DNA of 17,276 nucleotides. Origin: an uncultured Treponema sp. (GTDB lineage: Bacteria > Spirochaetota > Spirochaetia > Treponematales > Treponemataceae). Shown one piece after another: positions 3,349 through 9,524 of this stretch (its first letter is position 1; each line of letters starts with the position of its first letter). The position numbers and the translations under genes are program-made. The notes under the pieces were generated by a model, which had not been told where the DNA came from, did no database searches, and worked only from the letters and a program-made list of their open reading frames with translations. The stretch covers positions 1 through 17,276 of the forward strand of contig CALHVG010000046.1 in assembly GCA_938039145.1 (NCBI GenBank), in the 5' to 3' direction.

Positions 3349-6180
3349 TTACCGTGCGCTTTCTTCGGAATAAAGCCGAAGTTTTGGAGTTGGAATTATG
3401 TATTTTTGCACCACATCCATTATGTCTTCTTTTGAGGCGTTTATCAAAGTCTCGTAGCTATCAAGGTAGAGTGCCGGATTTTCCCCTCCGTTTCTGATAA
3501 GGATGGAAGTCCCTCTGTTCGACGAAGTTCCTTTAAGTGCGTTCAGCACCCAGCTTTCTTTTACCCGGCTAATCTCGCTTTCGTCTTCGGAGAGTTTTTT
3601 TATAAAAAAATCCACCGTTTTTTTGAAAAAGTCGTCTATCGCCTTTGTGTGCGCCACTGACATGAACGTGAACGACGAGGAAGGAATTTCTTTTGTGCGG
3701 ACGGAAAGCCTTAGTTCACTGAAAAGCGGGATTCCGTCTTTTTTAGGTTCGTTTTCCGTTTCCTCTTCAAGAAATTCTTTCAGTCTGAAAACAAGGGCAT
3801 CGTATATGACTTCGTTTTTAAGAGAATCCGGGGAATTTTCGGGGGCTTCAAGCCAAAACTGCACGGGGTCAAAGAAATTTTTTGTGGGGACAAGCACTGC
3901 CGGCATCGGACCTGCGTCTTCAGCCTTTATGTCCGTGGTAAAAACGTGCCTTAGTTTTACTTTGACGGCTTTGTCCTCGGGAAAATCTATTTTTTCAAGT
4001 TCGTTTTGTGTTTGAGGTTTTCCGTGGGCTGTAAAAAGTCCGAACGTGTTTTTTAGAGGCTCGTAAAGGTATTCCCAATCCAAAGGTCCCACGATTACGA
4101 TTCTGTAAAGCCTTGAGTCCAAGAGCGAAGGGTATGCGTTCAGAATCTGAAAGTAGCTTGTGTCTTCAAGAATGTCGCTTTCAGTGTCCAGAATGCGGCG
4201 AATGATTCCGTCCTTGAAAAGCCAGCGGCTTGCCTTGTAGGAAAGTTGGTTCACGGCGGAAGCGTTGTAGAGCCTTTTTTGAGTCCGTATTGAATAGACG
4301 TAACTGTCCGCCTCTGCAGGATGAATATCGCCGAATATTATTGCATCCGAAATGCATCGAAGGCATATCGCCGCGTCTTCTTTTGCACATTCTACTGTTA
4401 TCGCCGTGTAACTGTTGAATGTTTCGCTAAGGATTTCTGGTTCTCCTTCAAGAATGTTGTCGTTTCTGTACTTTGATATTTCTTTTTGGATGTTCTGGGC
4501 GAACGCACTTGTTATGATTTTTTCAAAGCCGGGATTTTCATTGTATGAGAATTTTCCAAGGCTGAGAGAGACCATTATGAGTATGTTTCCCGTAGCGTCT
4601 GTCGTCTTCACCGTTACCGGAATCCCGTTTTTAAGCCTTATTGTTTTTAGAGCGAGCCTGTTTTCTTCTATGAATTGAAAGTCGTTTTTTTCATCGGGAA
4701 GTGCGTCTTCTTCGGAAGCCTTGTTTTCTTTTTGTCGGTGGTTTTCGCCAAGGATTTTTTTTAGTTCCGTCGAATACCACGAGGCATTTTTTTTGTCCAC
4801 CGCTGAAAAACCTGATTTTATGAATGCTTTTTTGTTTTGCCCGTAGACTTTTGAATTTAAAAGAACGAAAACAAACGGCTCTTCGGTTTTGCAGATTTCC
4901 TTGATTTTTTCACTTTCCTGACTTTGAATAAGTTGCGGTTTTGCCATCATTCTTTCTGCCATTCCAAGAGATTTTTCGCTTTCGGACGAAAAATCTTCCA
5001 CCGCCCGAAACTGCGAAAGATAGTCCATGAAAGTGCTTGAGTCCTTGCAGATTGCGATAAAATCCTCTGAAAGTCGTTTTTTCGCTCTTAGAAATTCGTC
5101 TTCCTTGCTGGTTTCTATGCTTTCCTTTAATTTCGAAAGAAAAAGTTCTACTTGGGGCGCGATGTTTACTTTTTTGTTCACAGGTTCTTCCATCAAAGCC
5201 TGTATTATCAGGCGGGAAGAGCCGTTTTTGTGCGCCGCCCCTGCGTCTATGTATTCTTCTTCTTTTATCGAAAGGTTTTTCTGACAGAGAAGTGTATTTT
5301 TCATCGTGGAATTTTCTGCGCCAAGCACCGCCGCCATAAGGTCGGTTTCCGTCATCCCAAGCGAGGTGAACTGCACGACAATCTGCGTAAGGTTTGACGA
5401 AAAATCCGGGGATACAATCACGAATTTTCTTTTGTTGCCGCCGGATTTTACCGGTTCTGCTTTTAAGGAATTTGTGCCGGGTTTAATTTCTCCAAATGCT
5501 TTTTTGCAGGATTCAAGCATTTTCTCTTTTTTCATGCAGCCTGAAATGAATATGGATGCGTTCTGCGGCGTGTACCAAAGTTCCGAGATTCCTTTTAGCA
5601 CTGTCCTTACTTCGTCTGCGGTTTTTCCTTTGAAAAGTGCCGGGTATATCCCGGATTCCTGTTTCCATGGAGATTCCGAGAAAACTCTTGAATCTATCGC
5701 GCTGTTCAAAAATGATGCCGGCGTTTCACTGTATGAAAGAATTTCTTCTTTCATTTTTTCGTATTCTTTTTTTATTGCGGAATCGGAAAAACTTGGGGAA
5801 AATGCACGCAATGCAAGGGATTCTAAACTGTCTTCCAATGCGGACGGAACGCAGTTTATCCTGTATCTTGAAGAATCTGCCGAACATTCTGCAGATAGTT
5901 TTTTCATTTCGTTTCCATCTGCATCGTATTTGAAAAGCCTTGAATAAAGCGGAAAAAAGCCCGTGTTTTCAGGCGACTGTGAACCGAAGCCTGCCCTGAA
6001 CGAAAGTTCTATGTTTACCGTAGCCGAGGAAAAATCTTCCAACGCGAAAAGTTCCATACCGTTTTCAAGCGTGTATTCTCCGTAGTTTTCACTGTTCAGA
6101 ATACCTTCTGCGCATAGGACTTTTGTTCCTCCGAAGAAGGATGCTGCAAGGGCTGCAATAAAGAAAATTGCTTTTTTCAT
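3349..6180 (-). CDS. Exported M16 (insulinase/pitrilysin-fold) protein lacking the zinc motif
   Basis: The 943-residue protein begins with a signal peptide (MKKAIFFIAALAASFFGG, cleavage likely near residue 24), so it is periplasmic. Residues about 34-235 follow the M16 pattern: a YTLENGMELFALED strand, then NIELSFRAGFGS, then a helix where M16 enzymes carry HxxEH. Here that helix reads SPENTGFFPLYSRLF (69-83) and has no H-x-x-E-H. A second M16-like half starts near residue 505 (TIRLKNGIPVTVKT) and its helix (NPGFEKIITSAFAQNI) also lacks it. Two tandem M16 halves of this length match pitrilysin-type proteins, but both look catalytically dead, so a scaffold, chaperone or binding role is likely. 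It leads an operon with the M28 peptidase. A -10 box ends eight bases before the ATG, and there is no Shine-Dalgarno. Confidence 0.75.
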   Translation of the reverse strand: MKKAIFFIAALAASFFGGTKVLCAEGILNSENYGEYTLENGMELFALEDFSSATVNIELSFRAGFGSQSPENTGFFPLYSRLFKYDADGNEMKKLSAECSADSSRYRINCVPSALEDSLESLALRAFSPSFSDSAIKKEYEKMKEEILSYSETPASFLNSAIDSRVFSESPWKQESGIYPALFKGKTADEVRTVLKGISELWYTPQNASIFISGCMKKEKMLESCKKAFGEIKPGTNSLKAEPVKSGGNKRKFVIVSPDFSSNLTQIVVQFTSLGMTETDLMAAVLGAENSTMKNTLLCQKNLSIKEEEYIDAGAAHKNGSSRLIIQALMEEPVNKKVNIAPQVELFLSKLKESIETSKEDEFLRAKKRLSEDFIAICKDSSTFMDYLSQFRAVEDFSSESEKSLGMAERMMAKPQLIQSQESEKIKEICKTEEPFVFVLLNSKVYGQNKKAFIKSGFSAVDKKNASWYSTELKKILGENHRQKENKASEEDALPDEKNDFQFIEENRLALKTIRLKNGIPVTVKTTDATGNILIMVSLSLGKFSYNENPGFEKIITSAFAQNIQKEISKYRNDNILEGEPEILSETFNSYTAITVECAKEDAAICLRCISDAIIFGDIHPAEADSYVYSIRTQKRLYNASAVNQLSYKASRWLFKDGIIRRILDTESDILEDTSYFQILNAYPSLLDSRLYRIVIVGPLDWEYLYEPLKNTFGLFTAHGKPQTQNELEKIDFPEDKAVKVKLRHVFTTDIKAEDAGPMPAVLVPTKNFFDPVQFWLEAPENSPDSLKNEVIYDALVFRLKEFLEEETENEPKKDGIPLFSELRLSVRTKEIPSSSFTFMSVAHTKAIDDFFKKTVDFFIKKLSEDESEISRVKESWVLNALKGTSSNRGTSILIRNGGENPALYLDSYETLINASKEDIMDVVQKYIIPTPKLRLYSEESAR

Positions 6181-6188
6181 CGTTCGGG

Positions 6189-6217
6189 ATTATAGCAGTT
6201 TTTAAGCGTTTTGTGTT
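6189..6217 (-). promoter_or_regulatory. Promoter of the M16-like gene, probably leaderless
   Basis: A perfect TATAAT lies at 6189-6194 on the minus strand, only eight bases from the ATG at 6180. The -35 at 17 bases is weak (AACACA, 3 of 6). Transcription from this box would begin within one to three bases of the start codon. Confidence 0.5.
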
Positions 6218-6430
6218 TTAAGCATAATAAAAACTGAATGTGAAGGTTTATTTTAAGCTGATAAGACGGCGCGATTGGAAAAGACTGCAAGTTTGTAGAA
6301 AAAACTCTATGATGTACGAGTGAGCTTTTGCACACCAATGCGGCAATTTTCAAACTTGATACTTTGTTCAACTGTTGCGTTTTTAGGAATGTATAACTTC
6401 TGCAATAAATAAGACAGCCTTACAAACCGA

Positions 6431-6453
6431 CAAGGTTTCGTAGCGAAAACTTG
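6431..6453. repeat. CAAGGTTTCG / CGAAAACTTG hairpin
   Basis: Ten-base arms (6431-6440 and 6444-6453) pair with one mismatch around a TAG loop. The arm resembles the GGAAAACTTG repeats at 2328-2377. Confidence 0.5.
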
Positions 6454-6626
6454 ATGGTTTTTATGTTGTTTTATCATTCTATTACGGAACGGCGTAGATT
6501 CAGCAATACTTAATTGTTGATAGAATTTGCAATTATCGAATTTTATAGAACACTAAATAACAATGCCGAGTATGTTCAATCCTTTACAGAGAGCAGTGTC
6601 TTAAACGATTTTGTACCTAATTGTAA

Positions 6627-6678
6627 TAAGGGAGGGAGATGACATCCCGTCAGAGCATGGTTTCCTCTCCCTCCCTTA
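6627..6678. repeat. 13-bp GC-rich inverted repeat
   Basis: TAAGGGAGGGAGA (6627-6639) is exactly complementary to TCTCCCTCCCTTA (6666-6678), with 26 bases between. Another CCCTCCCG follows at about 6681. The purine-rich arm is unlike the surrounding AT-rich sequence. Confidence 0.65.
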
Positions 6679-6703
6679 AACCCTCCCGCTTTTTCCCGCA
6701 CTG

Positions 6704-6722
6704 CTTAGGGCTCTGCCCTAAG
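6704..6722. repeat. CTTAGGGC hairpin
   Basis: CTTAGGGC and GCCCTAAG pair perfectly over eight bases around TCT, followed by AACCCG. The GGGCTCTGCCC type of hairpin is often seen as a dispersed intergenic repeat in bacteria. A T-rich run follows about 20 bases later on the plus strand, too far for a classical terminator. Confidence 0.55.
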
Positions 6723-6892
6723 AACCCGTACATGGTTGTAACTTTTTTATTATTATAAAGCCTGCAAGTTGTTTCGTTATTTAGAAACCGGTATAAAGAT
6801 TTTTTTACACGAGTTTGCCATCGGAAAAGTTGCAGCGGACATAATACCAGTTACTCGCTTTAAGGATGCCTTAAGATGTCCGTCCGCCGACA

Positions 6893-6918
6893 CCCGGTTT
6901 TCCTTACGGAAAACCGGG
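6893..6918. repeat. CCCGGTTTTCC hairpin
   Basis: Perfect 11-base arms CCCGGTTTTCC (6893-6903) and GGAAAACCGGG (6908-6918) enclose a TTAC loop. No T run follows on either strand. Confidence 0.65.
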
Positions 6919-6935
6919 ATAATCTATCTTGCAGC

Positions 6936-6967
6936 AATCGGATGAAGGATGCATGAATATGCCCGTC
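6936..6967 (+). repeat. Dispersed 33-bp repeat, most diverged copy
   Basis: It matches the copy at 7350 at 25 of the first 32 positions without gaps, sharing GATGAA, GC and ATATG, and ending CCGTC. It directly abuts the palindrome at 6968-6997. Confidence 0.45.
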
Positions 6968-6997
6968 TCACGAATCGGACAACTGTCCGATTCGTGA
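6968..6997. repeat. 14-bp perfect palindrome with core AATCGGACAAC
   Basis: TCACGAATCGGACA (6968-6981) and TGTCCGATTCGTGA (6984-6997) are exact complements with only AC between them. Its core recurs in the palindrome at 7304-7330, and AATCGGACAA also occurs at 8309-8318, just upstream of the xer start. Confidence 0.7.
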
Positions 6998-7100
6998 CAG
7001 ATGGTGGGTAAAGGAGGAAACCTGCGGGATTCGAATTCCGAGCCGGTTTCCCCCCTTATAGCAGAGGGGTAAAAGGGGTACTACCCCTTTGCAGTCGGAA

Positions 7101-7133
7101 AATCCGATGAACAAAGCCTTTATATGTCCGTCC
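7101..7133 (+). repeat. 33-bp direct repeat, left copy flanking the array
   Basis: It is identical to 7350-7382 except for one A/G difference at position 13 of the unit. It begins AATCCGATGAAC and ends TATATGTCCGTCC. It lies ten bases left of the first 23-bp unit. A short TCGGA/TCCGA pair overlaps its left end. Confidence 0.85.
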
Positions 7134-7142
7134 TCCGTCAAT

Positions 7143-7303
7143 ATGCGGTCGGACATTTCGACCTTATGTGGTCGGTCTCTCCGACCTTACGTGGTCGTAC
7201 ACTCCGACCTTATGTGTAATGACGGTCATTCCTTATATAGAGGAGCTGTCCTTCCCTATGCGGAGGGACACTCAATCCTTATGTGGATGGATACTACATC
7301 TTG
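7143..7303. repeat. Tandem array of seven 23-bp hairpin units
   Basis: Units start at 7143, 7166, 7189, 7212, 7235, 7258 and 7281, each exactly 23 bases with no spacer. Each has a conserved left end (mostly ATGTG or ATGCG), a 5-base arm, a 5-base loop ending in T, an opposite arm, and CTT (or a near variant). The first three arms are GTCGG/TCGAC, GTCGG/CCGAC and GTCGT/CCGAC. Later ones are TAATG/CATTC, GAGGA/CCTTC, GAGGG/CAATC and GATGG/ACATC. Unit positions 7 and 19 are complementary in all seven units with two base-pair identities, and 8 and 18 in six of seven with four identities. Conserved ends with covarying arms point to a maintained hairpin. Twenty-three is not a multiple of three and no long frame runs through it, so it is not coding. 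Confidence 0.85.
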
Positions 7304-7330
7304 CAAGAATCGGACAACGTCCGATTCTTG
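7304..7330. repeat. 12-bp perfect palindrome with core AATCGGACAAC
   Basis: CAAGAATCGGAC (7304-7315) and GTCCGATTCTTG (7319-7330) are exact complements around AAC. It begins immediately after the last 23-bp unit and shares its core with the palindrome at 6968-6997. There is no T run after it on either strand. Confidence 0.75.
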
Positions 7331-7349
7331 AGACGGACATACGACCGAC

Positions 7350-7382
7350 AATCCGATGAACGAAGCCTTTATATGTCCGTCC
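7350..7382 (+). repeat. 33-bp direct repeat, right copy overlapping the xer stop codon
   Basis: It is the partner of 7101-7133, 249 bases away. The xer stop codon (7369-7371) lies inside it, so the last four residues or so of the recombinase are encoded by repeat sequence. Confidence 0.85.
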
Positions 7383-8295
7383 GCCCGCCTGCATGAGGAT
7401 GGCAGCGTTTATATATGTCTATGAGCTGCTGTGTTGTAAGATGGGTGTAACGCTGGGTAGTCGAAATGCTTGAATGTCCCAAAAATTTCTGCACAACCCT
7501 TATGTCCGCGCCGCTTGAAAGCATTATTGTAGCAAAAGTATGGCGCAAGGCGTGCGGAGAAACATGGCGGTTCAAGCCTTCCTTTCCTGTGTATCTGTTC
7601 AAGATATAACGCACGCCGCCTGAAGTAAGCGGACCTGCATTCTGATTTACAAAAAGAAACTCCGAAGAATCCTCGACATTCTCAGAGCGAAAACGCCGTT
7701 CCCTGTCAAGAAGATAGTCTTTTATGGCATTCTGCGCATCTTTTTCAAAATAAACCCACCGTTCCTTGTTTCCTTTTCCAACGATTTTAGCGGCGTGGCG
7801 GCTGTAGTCAAAATCCGATTTTTTAAGCGAGACGAGTTCGCTCACTCGGCAGCCTGTGGAATAAAACGACTCGAAAATCGCCTTGTCCCGCTTTTCCCAA
7901 AGAAGCTCGTTTTTTTCAGGCTCTTTGCAAAGTCGGTCAATTTCGTCGTGCGTAAGGAACGCCGGAACGTATTTAGGAAGTTTTACGGTTCTTACCTCAA
8001 GGGCGGGATTTTTTTGGATGTAGCCGAATTTTCTGCAATAGAAGAAAAAACTTCTTACGGCGGCAATAAAACGGTTTACGGAACTTGCGGCACGACCCTT
8101 CGACGAAAGGTTTGCTATGCAGAAATTCAAATCTTCCGTTCCTATGCCGCATAAAGGAGCGTCGCCTCCAAGGTATTCTTCCATGATTTTAAGGTCGTTT
8201 TGGTAGCCGAGCGATGTGTTTTCGCTAAGCTGACGCACGTTCCTTATGTACACAAGAAATTCTTCCACAGAATTTTTAAGTTTCCGTTCAGACAT
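7369..8295 (-). CDS. XerC/XerD-type tyrosine recombinase
   Basis: The 308-residue protein matches chromosomal Xer recombinases in length and order: an N-terminal SAM-like DNA-binding domain (about 5-95), then the catalytic domain. Catalytic residues are all present: R150 (TGCRVSEL), K174 (GKGNKERW), H248 and R251 (HALRHTFA), H274 (LGHSS) and nucleophile Y283 (QRYTH). Xer proteins resolve chromosome dimers at dif with FtsK, and related enzymes move phages and cassettes. I cannot tell XerC from XerD, or housekeeping from element-borne. No integron-specific insertion is seen before the HALRH motif. After the usual HPHA ending it adds GGRTDI, partly encoded by the 33-bp repeat. The ATG at 8295 has AGAGG closely upstream. 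A 202-base gap separates it from the GNAT gene. Confidence 0.88.
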   Translation of the reverse strand: MSERKLKNSVEEFLVYIRNVRQLSENTSLGYQNDLKIMEEYLGGDAPLCGIGTEDLNFCIANLSSKGRAASSVNRFIAAVRSFFFYCRKFGYIQKNPALEVRTVKLPKYVPAFLTHDEIDRLCKEPEKNELLWEKRDKAIFESFYSTGCRVSELVSLKKSDFDYSRHAAKIVGKGNKERWVYFEKDAQNAIKDYLLDRERRFRSENVEDSSEFLFVNQNAGPLTSGGVRYILNRYTGKEGLNRHVSPHALRHTFATIMLSSGADIRVVQKFLGHSSISTTQRYTHLTTQQLIDIYKRCHPHAGGRTDI

Positions 8296-8497
8296 ATGAC
8301 CTCTAAAAATCGGACAAAGGATTTGCTTTAATCAGTCCGCATGAAGATTATCGGATAAAACAAGCGATTTATTCAGACGATGAATCTGAAAATCCGTCCG
8401 TCAAAAATAAATGCGTCAACTTATTTTATGTTGTAAGCCCGGTTTAAGATTAAAAATTCTAAAACACGGAAAAAGCATTTTCTTACCTGCACAAGAC
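8296..8497. other. Gap between the GNAT and xer genes
   Basis: It contains AATCGGACAA (8309-8318), the core also found in the two palindromes beyond the xer gene, a CGGAC/GTCCG pair (about 8312-8341), a GATTATCGGATAA near-palindrome (about 8346-8358) and a TTCAGA/TCTGAA hairpin (8372-8390) within a weak, diverged match to the 33-bp repeat ending CCGTCCGTC. A GATAAT on the minus strand near 8343-8358 could be a -10 box, but its -35 is poor. No gene is seen. Confidence 0.45.
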
Positions 8498-9028
8498 CTA
8501 AAAAGAAACGCAATGCCTCTCCATAACAATTCCAGCTCTTGAAGGAAAAAACGCATTTTCGATTCTGCTGATTTCCATAAAACCTGATTTTTCGTAGATG
8601 TGTCTTGCACCCTTCCAATCCTCGTTTACCATCAAAACTTCTTTTTCCGGGAAAAAATCTGTCTCCAGTTCTTTTATGGCGGCGTTAAAAAACTTTGTTC
8701 CGTTCCCTTTTCCCCTAAATTTTTCAGGAAGCGCAAAACTTGAAATATAAAGGATTTTTCCATTATCTGAATGGATTTTTTTTATGCTGTGTCCCACAGA
8801 AAACTCATTAAAATCGGGAACAGTTTCCCAAAGTTCGCTTGAAAAATATCCTGCAAGATGCCCGGTCTCTTCTTCCTCAAATACAAAAAATCCTTCAGGA
8901 AAAACACAGATTCTTTCAAGAAAAAGTTCTTCTTTTTCCCGGATTTCAGGCAAAAACGAATCTCTTTCAATCTTCATTATTTCTTTGATATCCGGTTGGC
9001 TCGCTTTTCTTAAAATGAATTTTTCCAT
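8498..9028 (-). CDS. GNAT-family N-acetyltransferase
   Basis: The 176-residue protein has the GNAT fold, which transfers an acetyl group from acetyl-CoA to an amine. It starts FILRKASQPDIKEIMKIERD, the usual strand 1 and helix 1. Motif A is ILYISSFALPEKFRGKGNG (about 92-110), with RGKGNG as the pyrophosphate-binding loop. Motif B follows as KEVLMVNEDWKGARHIYEKS and GF (about 128-149). There is no signal peptide. AAGGA lies at good distance before the ATG at 9028, 28 bases after the phosphatase stop, so it is probably the third gene of the DUF4954 operon. The substrate cannot be read from the sequence; RimI-like protein acetylation is one option. Confidence 0.82.
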   Translation of the reverse strand: MEKFILRKASQPDIKEIMKIERDSFLPEIREKEELFLERICVFPEGFFVFEEEETGHLAGYFSSELWETVPDFNEFSVGHSIKKIHSDNGKILYISSFALPEKFRGKGNGTKFFNAAIKELETDFFPEKEVLMVNEDWKGARHIYEKSGFMEISRIENAFFPSRAGIVMERHCVSF

Positions 9029-9056
9029 ATTTTTCCTTGTAAAGAATAAATCAGGT

Positions 9057-9524
9057 CTATTTTAGGATTTTTTCAAGCAGAGCTGCGCAGCCTTCGTTTA
9101 TATCAAGAAAAGTTTTTTCAAAATCGTGCGTATACCACGGATCTGCGATGTCCCTGTCCTTTCCGGCGAACGAAAGAAGAAGTTTTACTTTGTCCGAAGG
9201 GTCGTTTTTCCACAGTTTTTCCATTCTGTAGATGTTTTCTATGTCCATTCCGACAAGAACATCGAATTTATCGTAGTCAGCAGCCGTGATTCTTCTTGAA
9301 CGGTGACGAGTGAACGGAATGCCCTTTTCCCTGAGTTTTTCTTTCGCACCGCTATGCATGTCGTTTCCGATTTCCTCTGCGCTTGTCGCGGCGGATTCTA
9401 TCACAAACGAAGTTCCGTCCGAAAAATCCGAACTGCGCTCAGAAACCATATTCTTAAAAACGAATTCCGCCATCGGGGAACGGCAGATGTTTCCGTGGCA
9501 GACAAAAAGTATTTTTTTTATCAT
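9057..9524 (-). CDS. Low-molecular-weight protein-tyrosine phosphatase
   Basis: The 155-residue protein carries the family P-loop FVCHGNICRSPMAE at residues 7-20: nucleophile C9 and phosphate-binding R15 in the C-x5-R motif. The general acid is D128 in ADPWY. It removes phosphate from tyrosine or, in relatives such as ArsC and YfkJ types, acts on other thiol- or arginine-phosphates. Length is normal for the family and it is cytoplasmic. Its ATG at 9524 overlaps the TAA of the DUF4954 gene (TAATG), so translation is coupled. No tyrosine kinase gene is visible in the window. Being coupled to a beta-helix sugar-transferase-like protein hints at surface-polysaccharide or cell-envelope regulation, as an inference only. 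Confidence 0.9.
   Translation of the reverse strand: MIKKILFVCHGNICRSPMAEFVFKNMVSERSSDFSDGTSFVIESAATSAEEIGNDMHSGAKEKLREKGIPFTRHRSRRITAADYDKFDVLVGMDIENIYRMEKLWKNDPSDKVKLLLSFAGKDRDIADPWYTHDFEKTFLDINEGCAALLEKILK

Larger units (their letters stand above)
6181..7368. other. 1.2-kb non-coding block dense in palindromes and repeats
   Basis: No credible ORF is found on either strand. From left to right it contains the M16-like promoter, an unremarkable AT-rich stretch (about 6220-6420), a GAAAACTTG-type hairpin (6431-6453), a GC-rich inverted repeat (6627-6678), a CTTAGGGC hairpin (6704-6722), a partial 33-bp repeat copy with a TTAAGG/CCTTAA hairpin (about 6859-6887), a CCCGGTTTTCC hairpin (6893-6918), a diverged 33-bp copy (6936-6967), a 14-bp palindrome (6968-6997), GGAAACC/GGTTTCC pairs (about 7016-7050), GGGGTA/TACCCC pairs (about 7074-7087), a full 33-bp copy, the 23-bp array, another palindrome, and the last 33-bp copy. 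Confidence 0.7.

Noticed and set aside
3503..5947. Long plus-strand ORFs opposite the M16-like gene (170 and 213 codons)
   Set aside because: They are serine- and phenylalanine-rich mirror frames of a lysine- and glutamate-rich gene, a common antisense artefact.
7023..7042. tRNA T-arm-like sequence (GGGATTCGAATTCC)
   Set aside because: The stem pairs only as an 8-bp near-palindrome, and no acceptor, D or anticodon arms are found around it.
7143..7303. CRISPR array
   Set aside because: Units are 23 bases with no separate spacers, the variable parts are self-complementary arms, and no cas gene is present.
7304..7330. Intrinsic terminator for the xer gene
   Set aside because: The stem is strong but is followed by a mixed sequence, with no T run on the minus strand.
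6936..8295. Integron (IntI plus attC cassettes)
   Set aside because: The recombinase looks like a chromosomal Xer without an evident IntI-specific insertion, and there are no cassette ORFs between the repeats. The resemblance is kept only as an analogy.
7369..8402. Recognisable dif site near the xer gene
   Set aside because: I looked for two 11-bp Xer half-sites around a 6-bp centre near the gene and saw no convincing match; the palindromes present have much shorter loops.
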